Of a DNA stretch of 64,000 nt, positions 45,699 through 53,638 are shown piece by piece. The translations under genes and the position numbers were made by a program. Position 1 is the first letter of the stretch. Each line of letters starts with the position of its first letter. Below the pieces are notes generated by a model, which did not search any database, was not told where the DNA came from, and saw only the letters and a program-made list of their open reading frames with translations. The stretch comes from DTCV01 sp964641155 (GTDB taxonomy: Archaea > Thermoproteota > Thermoprotei_A > Sulfolobales > NBVN01): the NCBI GenBank assembly GCA_964641155.1, contig CAZXJO010000003.1:142392-206391 (forward strand), in the 5' to 3' direction.

Positions 45699-47228
45699 CT
45701 AGGGGGTTGGGAGCGGACGCGGTGACGCGTCCTCCTCAGAGCCTTCAAACCTTACGTAGATTCTAAGGATGAGCTCACCTCTCAACCATCTCAGAATTTT
45801 CCTGAGTAAGTCACGCCAAGACCTCATTAACTCCTTGAAATTATCGGCTGCCGTAACCCAGAACACCTGAGTCATTAGCGATGAGTAGATCAGCGGTGTT
45901 ATCTGAACCATGTAGAAACTGTACTGGGTCCTACTGCCAGCAAGCCATATAAGCACGTACATAAAGAAAACACTCCACGTACACATAGTGGTTACACCTC
46001 CATCAGGTAATTTCCTCATCACAGGTAGGACTAGTATCGTCAACACCGCCGCCGCTACGTAAATGACGTTGTTACCTCTAGCAATCAAGTCCGCTACCCA
46101 CTCCCCGTTGACGTACTCGTAGTGAAGTATGAAGGGGTTCGAACCTATCAACCATTCCCAGGGAGCAGCTGCCGGGGGTCCTGACAAGGTCTTAACGCTT
46201 AAATGCCATCTCACAGCATTTTCTATGGCCTCGTACCACCATTGCTGGAAACCCAGTGCGTAAATTAGGGGTGTTGAGGAAAGTATAAGTGTAAGGAGAG
46301 GAACGTAAACTACGTAGAGAATGACCTTAATCGGTGCCACCCTCTTCTTAAGCATATAACACGCGAGGGCAGGTGCTATAAATAGACCGGTATACTTGGA
46401 AATGAACGCCAAGCCTAAAGCTATTAACGCAGCATAAACCCTCTGCCTAACCGCCAGATACACCGCCAGGACAGTGAATAGTGAGACGAAGATGTCCAAC
46501 ATTGCGACAACGCTTAAAGACCTAAATAAGGTGTCTAGGGAGGTCAGCAAAACAGCTACGACGCCTAAGTAATTACCTACACCGCCACCTACAGCAGTCC
46601 TAACGAGCAGGTAAACCACCAGCAATATAATGCTCGAAGCTATTATCGAAGGTAATCTCCAACACATGGGTTTGTCGCCACACATAACCATTGACACCCC
46701 TATAAGGTACTTCACGAGGGGCGGGTGTTCGGTGTTCAGGTAGTAGGTGATCCTACTCGAGTCAGGATACCTATAACCAGGAATCACGCTCAAGACCTCA
46801 GGCAACCCCGCCAATCTCTGGACTACATCCAGTCCCCTGACTTCGGCGTATATTAACGGCACATCGCGGTAGTCCTGTTTAACAACCCTACCCCCACTAA
46901 TTAACACCTCGTTAACGACGAGATGTGTTTTCCCGTAATCACCGATCAACACGTTAATTCCGAGGAAACCGTCATCACTCACATATGATGGTTGAGCACT
47001 AAATACCTTAACCACTATGTTCCGAGCACTACTCACATACCAGCACTCATCCGATATATAGTCATTTACCCGTAGGGAGTAACTGTAGGCGTAGTAGAAG
47101 TGAAACACCACTACGGAGATGGCTAAGATCGTGGGAACTATGGACGTCAAAACCGTTTTGAAGCCCGGTTTAATGTTAAGTCCCCAAACCAGTAAGGAAC
47201 TTAAATTATATAAGTGTGTAGCGGTCAT
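45699..47228 (-). CDS. GT39/PMT-like membrane glycosyltransferase
   Basis: A 509-residue protein with about ten or more membrane helices and the acidic pair in the first outer loop (SDECWYVSSAR), typical of dolichyl-phosphate-sugar transferases (GT-C fold). Between that loop and the NTEHPPLVKYLIG motif lies an extra soluble stretch of about 70 residues (SDDGFLGINVLIGD to VIPGYRYPD). A consensus TATA box (cttatataat) sits inside the first ten codons, so the true start may be TTG near residue 27 (about 47150). It likely glycosylates surface proteins or lipids. Confidence 0.82.
   Translation of the reverse strand: MTATHLYNLSSLLVWGLNIKPGFKTVLTSIVPTILAISVVVFHFYYAYSYSLRVNDYISDECWYVSSARNIVVKVFSAQPSYVSDDGFLGINVLIGDYGKTHLVVNEVLISGGRVVKQDYRDVPLIYAEVRGLDVVQRLAGLPEVLSVIPGYRYPDSSRITYYLNTEHPPLVKYLIGVSMVMCGDKPMCWRLPSIIASSIILLVVYLLVRTAVGGGVGNYLGVVAVLLTSLDTLFRSLSVVAMLDIFVSLFTVLAVYLAVRQRVYAALIALGLAFISKYTGLFIAPALACYMLKKRVAPIKVILYVVYVPLLTLILSSTPLIYALGFQQWWYEAIENAVRWHLSVKTLSGPPAAAPWEWLIGSNPFILHYEYVNGEWVADLIARGNNVIYVAAAVLTILVLPVMRKLPDGGVTTMCTWSVFFMYVLIWLAGSRTQYSFYMVQITPLIYSSLMTQVFWVTAADNFKELMRSWRDLLRKILRWLRGELILRIYVRFEGSEEDASPRPLPTP
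47203..47212. promoter_or_regulatory. TATA box inside the divergent GT39/moeA start region
   Basis: The near-palindromic aaattatataag can be read on both strands. On the minus strand it implies transcription starting about 26 bp on, near 47180, inside the annotated GT39 gene. On the plus strand it implies a start near 47233, 30 bp before moeA. Confidence 0.45.
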
Positions 47229-47262
47229 CTATTCAGATGGATTTAATGCCCGGTAGGATCTA

Positions 47263-48570
47263 ATGTGTTGGGTGGTAGGCGTTAGGGAGAGATTAGTTGG
47301 GTTTAGAACGTTCGAAAATGTTGACGACGCCTTGAGAAAGTTGCTAAGCCACGTGACCATCAACTTAGATGTTGTTGAGGTACCGTTAATGGAATCCCTT
47401 AACAGCGTATGCGCTGAATCCGTCAAAGCGACTTTCGATATACCTCCCTTCAACAGGAGTGCTGTGGACGGTTACGCCGTAAATTCGTCGATTACGTCCG
47501 GCGCATCCCCCCATAACCCCATATACCTCAAGTTATTGGGGGTTGTGGAAGTAGGTGAGGATGTTTCTAAGCTGAAACCCATTGACCTCGATGAAACCTA
47601 CTTGGTATATACCGGAGGTCAGCTACCTCAAGGAGCTGACGCCGTGATTCCAGTCGAAGATACTGTACGTGAGGGCGATAAGGTTAGGGTGATGAAGCCC
47701 GTATATCCTTACGCAAACGTGTCGAGGGCTGGTGAGGACTTTAGGAAGGGGGATGTCATAGTCGCAAAGGGTACGCGAATAATGCCGTGGCACGTAGCAG
47801 CACTGGCGTCCGCCAACGTAACCAAAGTTAAGGTCTACAGGGAGGTTAGGGTGGCCGTAATAAATACGGGTAATGAGTTGAGGGAGTTAGGATCGGAGCT
47901 AAGCGGTGGGCAGATAGTGAACTCCACCGGACTGCTGGTTGAAGCATATCTAAGATATAATAACGTAATGCCCGTGAGGTTCGGTATAGTACCCGACGAC
48001 GTAGAATCCATTAAGAAGGCGTTGAGTGATGCGCTGAAGATCGCAGACGCAGTAGTAATCACTGGCGGCACCTCAGTAGGCGGTAAGGACCTAGTGCCGG
48101 AGGCTATTGAGTCCTTAGAAGGGGCTGTAAGGGTCTTCCACGGCGTCGCTATGAGACCTGGGAGAACTGCCGGTGCTTACGTGGTAAGGGGTAAACCGGT
48201 ATTCCTGTTTTCTGGGCTGCCGGTGGCATGCCTAATATCGCTGGAGGTCATCTTCAAGCCCTTACTGAACCACCTGACTGGGAGTGTGGAACCGCCCAGA
48301 CCCAAAGTTTCGGGTGTTTTAAGTAGGAGGTTAGCTAATGAAGTTGGCTTCAGATCCTTCTACAGGGTTAGGGTGTGCCACTCCAAGGACGGGAAGTACT
48401 ATGTAGAGCCGATGAGGCTTACCGGTTCAGGAATACTGTCCACACTAACTAATGGGAATGGAATACTGGTGATCCCTGAAAACGTTGAGGGTTATGAGGA
48501 AGGGGAGGAGGTGGAGGTCCTCATCGTGAACCCGATTCAGGAATGCAGGGATGGTGAACATTTGGGTTAA
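47263..48570 (+). CDS. moeA: Molybdopterin molybdenumtransferase MoeA
   Basis: Inserts molybdate or tungstate into molybdopterin. The 435 residues contain IPPFNRSAVDGYAV, VYTGGQLPQGADAVIPVED, RAGEDFRKGD, ITGGTSVGGKDLVPEAI and RPGRTAGAYVVRGKPVFLFSGLPVAC, which cover domains I to III in order. The probable end user in this window is the tungsten aldehyde oxidoreductase at 57581. ATG 47263; the next gene, surE, is separated by about 80 bp and probably has its own promoter. Confidence 0.96.
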   Translation: MCWVVGVRERLVGFRTFENVDDALRKLLSHVTINLDVVEVPLMESLNSVCAESVKATFDIPPFNRSAVDGYAVNSSITSGASPHNPIYLKLLGVVEVGEDVSKLKPIDLDETYLVYTGGQLPQGADAVIPVEDTVREGDKVRVMKPVYPYANVSRAGEDFRKGDVIVAKGTRIMPWHVAALASANVTKVKVYREVRVAVINTGNELRELGSELSGGQIVNSTGLLVEAYLRYNNVMPVRFGIVPDDVESIKKALSDALKIADAVVITGGTSVGGKDLVPEAIESLEGAVRVFHGVAMRPGRTAGAYVVRGKPVFLFSGLPVACLISLEVIFKPLLNHLTGSVEPPRPKVSGVLSRRLANEVGFRSFYRVRVCHSKDGKYYVEPMRLTGSGILSTLTNGNGILVIPENVEGYEEGEEVEVLIVNPIQECRDGEHLG

Positions 48571-48652
48571 GTGTTTCATCAGCGGCCGGCCCGCTCCACA
48601 TCTTTAAATAATTTAAAAATCTCGAGGTCTTTAATTAGATTAGGTATGCGAT

Positions 48653-49432
48653 TTGAAGGTTTTAATCTCAAACGATGATAGCTACCTGAGTCCCGGGCTT
48701 TACATAGTTTACGAAGCGATTAAGGACCTCCATGAGGTGTTAACGATATCCACCCAATACCCCAAGTCTGCGACGGGGCGTGAGATAACCTTCAACAAAC
48801 CCCTGAGGCTTTACAAGACGAAGTACTTAGGGTATGAGGTGTTTGTCACGGACGGCACCCCCATCGACGCACTACACCTCGCTGTTGAGATATTGGGGTT
48901 TAAGCCTGACTTAGTGATTTCAGGTGTTAACGTAGGGGAAAACCTATCCCTACAACACATATTCTACAGCGGCACGGTCGGGTTAGCAATAGAAGCCGCT
49001 TTAATGGGCATACCTGCAATAGCTATCTCAGCAGATGTTTACGAATTCTCGGACTTTGACGACGTAAATCTTCAAGCACTTATCTCAAGGTTCTTAAGGA
49101 GGTTGCTAACTAATATCGAAAAGTTAGGATTCCCCGAAAGTGTTGACGTACTAACGATCAACATACCTAGGATTGAGAACTATAACGACTGTTACAGGAT
49201 TTCTAGGGCTGCAAGACTTAGGTGGAGGGCTAGATACAAGATAGATAGAGATATGAGGGGGCACCTATGTTACTGGTTGCAGGGGGAGCCTGGGATCTCC
49301 GAGTCGGATACTGACGTATACTTCTTTGAAGCTGAGAAGTGCGTAACCATAACACCATTGACCGTGGACTTAAACGTTGAGCCTGGAATCATGAAGCAGG
49401 TGGAGAAGTTAATTAGGCACGCAGAGAGCTGA
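48653..49432 (+). CDS. surE: 5'-nucleotidase SurE
   Basis: A metal-dependent phosphatase for nucleoside monophosphates and other small substrates. The 259 residues show the SurE pattern: VLISNDDSYLSPGLY with the metal-binding Asp pair, FVTDGTPIDALHLAVE, SGVNVGENLS, and YSGTVGLAIEAALMGIPAIAIS. The initiator is TTG 48653, with aggt about 7 bases upstream; TATA-like taaataatttaaaa is at about 48605-48618. The gene stands alone. Confidence 0.94.
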   Translation: MKVLISNDDSYLSPGLYIVYEAIKDLHEVLTISTQYPKSATGREITFNKPLRLYKTKYLGYEVFVTDGTPIDALHLAVEILGFKPDLVISGVNVGENLSLQHIFYSGTVGLAIEAALMGIPAIAISADVYEFSDFDDVNLQALISRFLRRLLTNIEKLGFPESVDVLTINIPRIENYNDCYRISRAARLRWRARYKIDRDMRGHLCYWLQGEPGISESDTDVYFFEAEKCVTITPLTVDLNVEPGIMKQVEKLIRHAES

Positions 49433-49485
49433 CCCCCTCCGAAGTTTTAAAAAAGTAATTCGCATTAACGTTTGCTTTAACTTCC

Positions 49486-50646
49486 TCAACTACCGTATAC
49501 TTTAGACCTTCCTTGAAGTGCCTTGCTGATCAAGTTCTTGATAACGCCTTCATCGACTGGGGAGGGGTTATTGCTGATGTTCCTCTTATAGCCCATAGCA
49601 TCAACTGATATGGCATCCAATTCATCTTCCTTAAAGCCTACTTCGGCGATGCTGTCCGGTATCCCAACTAAGTCTTCGAGCTTGCATAGCTTCTTGATGA
49701 ATTCTTTGATAGTCGACACGCCAGCAACTCTCAGAAAGATGTTCAACTTCTCTTCATCTAAATAACTTAGGTTGTACTCGAGTATGAAAGGCATTAGCAA
49801 GGCGTTAGCTAGCCCGTGGTGGACGTTGTGGTGCGTTGTTAAGTAGTAACCTGCGCCGTGTATTATCGTAGTGCCTGCGTCATTGATCGCCATACCGCCT
49901 AAGGTGGCTGCTATGTGGAGCTTACCCTTAGCCTCCTCATTCCCCTCATAAGCGCTTTGGAGATACCTGATTATGTAGTCCGTCGCTATCAGAGCTACAC
50001 CGTCGGATATGGGGGTTGAAGCCCTCGACGTGTAAGCTTCAATGGCATGTGATAACGCATCGAGGGCTGTCCAAGCGAGTAATTTCTTAGGCATCTTCTT
50101 AAGAACATCAGGATCTACTATGGCTACCTTAGGAAGCACTGCAGGACCTGCCATAGTCATCTTCCTCTTGGTGCTTAGGTCAGTTATTATGGCGTACCTC
50201 GTCACTTCAGCACCTGTACCACATGTCGTGGGGATGGCTATCACGGGGGTTACGGAGCCCTCAACCACTTTAGGGAAGAAGTAATCATTTGCCTTGCCGC
50301 CCAACGACTTAAGAACGCTTATCGCTTTCCCAGCATCCATGGCGCTCCCACCACCGAACGCTATTATGACGTCAACACCTTCATTCTTAGAGATCTTAGC
50401 CCCTTTCTCACACGTCTCTATGCTGGGGTTCTCCTCAACCTCGTTAAATATTGAGTACTTAATGCCGGCGGACTCTAACGACTTAGAAATCACTTCCAAG
50501 CAACCTGTGGCTTCGAGTAGGTTGCCGGTTGTCACGAGGAGGGCTTTAGTACCACCTAACTTCTTAGCCTCCTCACCGACCTTCTTAATACTCCCTGGGC
50601 CGAAGACGATTTTCGTGTGTAGGTAGTGTGTGAACTCCGTGGTCAG
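49486..50646 (-). CDS. Iron-containing alcohol dehydrogenase with a non-standard CTG start
   Basis: A group III dehydrogenase with GGGSAMDAGKAI, IPTTCGTGAEVT, a HAIEAYTS metal site and HGAGYYLTTHHNVHHGLANA. The first standard start (GTG 50535) would cut off the first strand of the cofactor domain. Reading further up in frame gives a normal N-terminus (LTTEFTHYLHTKIVFGPGS) from a CTG at 50646, giving 386 residues, the usual length. No ATG, GTG or TTG is present in frame between there and the TAA at about 50696. A TATA box ttataaac lies at about 50673-50682. Confidence 0.85.
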   Translation of the reverse strand: MTTEFTHYLHTKIVFGPGSIKKVGEEAKKLGGTKALLVTTGNLLEATGCLEVISKSLESAGIKYSIFNEVEENPSIETCEKGAKISKNEGVDVIIAFGGGSAMDAGKAISVLKSLGGKANDYFFPKVVEGSVTPVIAIPTTCGTGAEVTRYAIITDLSTKRKMTMAGPAVLPKVAIVDPDVLKKMPKKLLAWTALDALSHAIEAYTSRASTPISDGVALIATDYIIRYLQSAYEGNEEAKGKLHIAATLGGMAINDAGTTIIHGAGYYLTTHHNVHHGLANALLMPFILEYNLSYLDEEKLNIFLRVAGVSTIKEFIKKLCKLEDLVGIPDSIAEVGFKEDELDAISVDAMGYKRNISNNPSPVDEGVIKNLISKALQGRSKVYGS

Positions 50647-50690
50647 GCCACCACATTTGAATGTTCCGCATGAGTTTATAAGTTCTATAA

Positions 50691-51671
50691 CTACTTAACG
50701 TAGTTCACTAGAACACCTATTTCCTCCACCTCCTCTTCTATGACATCGCCTGGTTGAAGCCCTTCAGGAGGCCCCGCTGGTGGGCTACCAAGTGATACCA
50801 CATCACCTGGCTCCAAAGTCATGATCTCACTTAAGAATTCCAATACTTCATCAGGTTTAAATATCATCCTACTAGTGTTCGACTCCCCCTCAACCACTCC
50901 GTTCCTCCTCCTAAGGATTCTTAAGTTGTTCACATCTATGCCTCTCTCCCTAATTTCGTCCATGGAGACGACCCATGGACCTAATGGTGAGAATGTATCG
51001 AACGCTTTAGACCTTTGCTGATATAGGACATGGCCTGGTTGGACCATCTCAATATCATGGGCTGTTATGTCACCAAATAGGGTAAATCCGAACACGTAAT
51101 CGTATACTTCATTCCTGCTGACATCTTTCATCCTCCTACCGATCACCACGGCAAATTCGTATTCATGGAACAGAATCTTCGGCTTCGTACCGGACCATCT
51201 ACCGCCCTTAGGTATTACGATATAATCTCTATGCCCTATGAGGGTGTTTAAAGGTTTGAAGAAGAATAACGGCACCTCGGTCTTAGGATACCCCAACATC
51301 ACCCTGTAGTCCTCGTAGTTAAGTCCAATGCCAATGATTTTTGTGGGGTCCCGTACTGGTGGTAGGAACTTGACTTCATCAAAACTTTTAATAAGACCCC
51401 CTGCTCTAAGCTCCTCAATACTGGACCGCGATAACGCCCTCAAGAACCTCTCTATTAACGGTTTAAATAACTGCAGTCTTTGAATAATATAGCCAGTCCT
51501 GCCGGACAGCGTTGATGCTACGAACTCCTCAGCATTCTCAGGCGTCATGCCTACCTCATCAACTAACTCATTAACCAGGAGTGCCTTAAGATCTACTATG
51601 TAGTTATCCATAACAACAAAGCCGTAAGAGGGGGTGGGAGAACCTTTAATTATGTATGACATAAACCGCAT
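50691..51671 (-). CDS. Fumarylacetoacetate hydrolase-family enzyme
   Basis: The FAH fold cleaves or decarboxylates 2-oxo and 2,4-dioxo acids with a divalent metal. The 326 residues have IIGIGLNYEDY, FFKPLNTLIGHRDYIVIP, the metal ligand in HEYEFAVVIGRRMKDV, GFTLFGDITAHDIEM and FDTFSPLGPWVV. The first 90 residues are a small extra domain. It could act on 2-keto-3-deoxy sugar acids or aromatic ring-cleavage products; nothing in the neighbourhood decides it. The neighbouring Fe-ADH begins 44 bp after its stop. Confidence 0.88.
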   Translation of the reverse strand: MRFMSYIIKGSPTPSYGFVVMDNYIVDLKALLVNELVDEVGMTPENAEEFVASTLSGRTGYIIQRLQLFKPLIERFLRALSRSSIEELRAGGLIKSFDEVKFLPPVRDPTKIIGIGLNYEDYRVMLGYPKTEVPLFFFKPLNTLIGHRDYIVIPKGGRWSGTKPKILFHEYEFAVVIGRRMKDVSRNEVYDYVFGFTLFGDITAHDIEMVQPGHVLYQQRSKAFDTFSPLGPWVVSMDEIRERGIDVNNLRILRRRNGVVEGESNTSRMIFKPDEVLEFLSEIMTLEPGDVVSLGSPPAGPPEGLQPGDVIEEEVEEIGVLVNYVK

Positions 51672-51808
51672 AATTCATCAAAACGTTAACCACGTATGAA
51701 TTTAAAACTATTCATGGAATTAACTTCCATCCATGCAAATTAGTATGTGGATAATAGTGTAAACTGACTTTGTTGCCTCATAAGCACCTTTCCGGTCTAA
51801 CATTATTC

Positions 51809-51946
51809 CATCTCTTCCTCATTTCATGGGCTTCACCCGTTCACAGGTGAAGCCCACATCACAGACGTAGGTCTAAGGCACCCCCAAGAACAACCATCAC
51901 CACGTCAGTAAACAAACCTCACGCAACACAAAACAGCTTCATAACC
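51809..51946 (-). repeat. 138-bp dispersed repeat, copy B
   Basis: Nearly identical to copies A and C. The hairpin is perfect: gggcttcacc and ggtgaagccc around a short loop. The far end reads cataacc. On the minus strand the order is GGTTATGAAGCTG, an internal agac-loop-gtct hairpin, and then the stem followed by ATGAAATGAGG. The flanking sequences differ from those of copies A and C within a few bases, so the unit ends sharply. It lies 0.5 kb before the dcd gene, with copy C the same distance the other way. Confidence 0.88.
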
Positions 51947-52106
51947 CCCTCCAACCTGGTAGCTCCGTCCAGACCCTTTGAAACCTATTGCTTCACAGGA
52001 GTATCAGGATGTTTAGATCTTACCGACTCCAACAACACGTTGAGGCCTGGGGATTCTACGGTGCCGCCACTTCAATATCAAGGCTGAGTCCTTAGGTGAA
52101 TAGGTG

Positions 52107-52346
52107 ATGGGAGTGAGGCGAGCAGGTCCTGAGGTAGTAAGCCCATTTGTACTGCGTAGCGATCTGGACCTAAGCACTGTGCCTGTAGACGTTTACAACA
52201 TACGCTTTCTGAAAGTGCGTAACCTACCAACAACTCGCTCCCACTCTATAAAGACCTCTGCTACATTCACCTGCCACGTCTGCCCTGTGAGGGTGAAGTA
52301 CCTCTATTCCTACACATCACATCTGTTAAAGGAGCTGAAGGGTTAA
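52107..52346 (+). CDS. Uncertain small protein with a CxxC
   Basis: A 79-codon frame after an aggtg-type tract (ATG 52107, or GTG 52104). It contains one CHVC pair and a basic, Tyr-rich end (VRVKYLYSYTSHLLKEL) but no family I can name. It lies between copy B and dcd on the same strand. Composition is richer in Ser and Thr than the neighbours, so it may be spurious. Confidence 0.28.
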   Translation: MGVRRAGPEVVSPFVLRSDLDLSTVPVDVYNIRFLKVRNLPTTRSHSIKTSATFTCHVCPVRVKYLYSYTSHLLKELKG

Positions 52347-52442
52347 CAATGTCTAGGGACAGTATTATAGGTTACTGTCTAGGTAGGATTAATAGTAATG
52401 TTTTTTAAATGTTGTTTTGGCAGGGTAGCTACGGGGTCGCTA

Positions 52443-52961
52443 ATGATACTTTCCGATTTCGATATAAGGGCATACCTGTCGAGCGGCCGCCTGGTTATTA
52501 CACCTCTTGCTGAGGAGATAGTTAGGGAAAACGGCCTTGACCTCAGGGTGGGTGAGGGGTATTGTTTAGTCAATGAAAGCGCTAGGGTTCTAATAGTCGG
52601 GGAGGATGATGTGAGTAATTACTATAGTTGCGATAAGTCGGAGGATTATCTCTACCTCAAACCATCATCTCACTACCTCCTACACACGGTTGAGTACGTT
52701 AGGATGCCTCCTGAGCTCATGGGGTTCGTGGAACTAAGGTCGACCTTCGCTAGGCTAGGTTTCCTGATGCCCCCCACAATAATTGACGCTGGGTTTGAAG
52801 GGCAGCTAACAGTGGAGGTACGCACACCGCCATACCCGACTAAGATAAAAACAGGGACTAGATTCCTACACGTCGTTTTCGCTAAGGTGAGTACCCCGGC
52901 CGTCAATCTATATAAGGGTAAGTACCAGGGTCAGAGGGGTGTTACGTTACCACGATGGTAG
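52443..52961 (+). CDS. dcd: dCTP deaminase
   Basis: Deaminates dCTP to dUTP for thymidylate synthesis. The 172 residues begin MILSDFDIRAYLSSGRL. They carry VRMPPELMGFVELRSTFARLG with the catalytic-type Ser and Arg, then IDAGFEGQLTVEV with the conserved Glu, and end in KYQGQRGVTLPRW. The longer frame from 52398 would add 15 residues, but its leading codons cover a TATA-like gttttttaaatg. The gene is bracketed by repeat copies B and C in the same orientation. Confidence 0.94.
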   Translation: MILSDFDIRAYLSSGRLVITPLAEEIVRENGLDLRVGEGYCLVNESARVLIVGEDDVSNYYSCDKSEDYLYLKPSSHYLLHTVEYVRMPPELMGFVELRSTFARLGFLMPPTIIDAGFEGQLTVEVRTPPYPTKIKTGTRFLHVVFAKVSTPAVNLYKGKYQGQRGVTLPRW

Positions 52962-53059
52962 GTACGAAGCCCAACTTCTCATCCCGATGAGATCTCTTCC
53001 ACTCTTATGGGCAGCACCTTAGTAGCCTGTCCCCACCTTTCTGATCCAGTACTAAGTTT

Positions 53060-53197
53060 CATCTCTTCCTCATTTCATGGGCTTCACCCGTTCACAGGTG
53101 AAGCCCACATCACAGACGTAGGTCTAAGGCACCCCCAAGAACAACCATCACCACGTCAGTAAACAAACCTCACGCAACACAAAACAGCTTCATAGCC
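53060..53197 (-). repeat. 138-bp dispersed repeat, copy C
   Basis: Almost the same sequence as copy B, with a perfect 10-bp hairpin stem and one changed base near the end (catagcc for cataacc). The flanks differ from those of A and B. It is 99 bp past the dcd stop and about 180 bp before the tRNA-Ser 3' end. The remaining stretch to 53376 holds no gene I can support. Confidence 0.88.
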
Positions 53198-53376
53198 GTT
53201 GCCTGAAGCCACCGCACATCTCACCTTTTTCTAAAATTTAATTGTCCTGCCCACGTAAGTTATGACCTCCGGCCGCAACGATCACCGACGATTGAGGTGC
53301 TAGAGATAGCGTTCATTAAGTCACGGCAGTCCACAATGCTAAGGTCTGCGGAGGAGAGTGGAAGCGTGTAGGGGTA

Positions 53377-53463
53377 TGGCGCCGGGGGCGGGATTTGAAC
53401 CCGCGCGGGGTTTCCCCCACCGGCTTAGCAGGCCGGCGCCCTACCGGACTAGGCGACCCCGGC
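53377..53463 (-). tRNA. tRNA-Ser (GCU)
   Basis: On the minus strand the sequence folds as a class II tRNA: acceptor GCCGGGG with CCCCGGC, a D arm, and an anticodon stem CCGGC/GCCGG around the loop CTGCTAA. The anticodon is GCU, reading AGC/AGU. There is a long variable arm GGGG-GAAA-CCCC and the T arm GCGGG-TTCAAAT-CCCGC. The discriminator is G and the 3' CCA is encoded (53377-53379). No intron. A TATA-like cctataaac lies about 25 bp upstream. Confidence 0.97.
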
Positions 53464-53638
53464 ACCTACCTTTCTATTAGGTATTGGTTTATAGGTTTAA
53501 AAAACTTCATTTGTTCTAGGTGGTGAATGGCATCGATATGTTTGAATCGTTATCGTTTTATAACTTTCGCTATTAGCTCTCAATAGCTTATTTACCCTTT
53601 AATTAATTACTATTAGAACACTCATCAGGTGTGGTAAC

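Noticed and set aside
51809..51946. C/D box guide RNA inside the 138-bp repeat
   Set aside because: The minus strand holds CTGA and GTGATGG four bases apart, like a D'/C' pair, but there is no matching terminal C and D box at a 50-70-nt spacing.
52398..52442. Longer dCTP deaminase from 52398
   Set aside because: The first 15 residues precede the typical MILSD start and overlie a TATA-like tract.
51809..53197. CRISPR array
   Set aside because: The repeats are 138 bp and lie over a kilobase apart with a gene between; there are no short regular spacers or cas genes.
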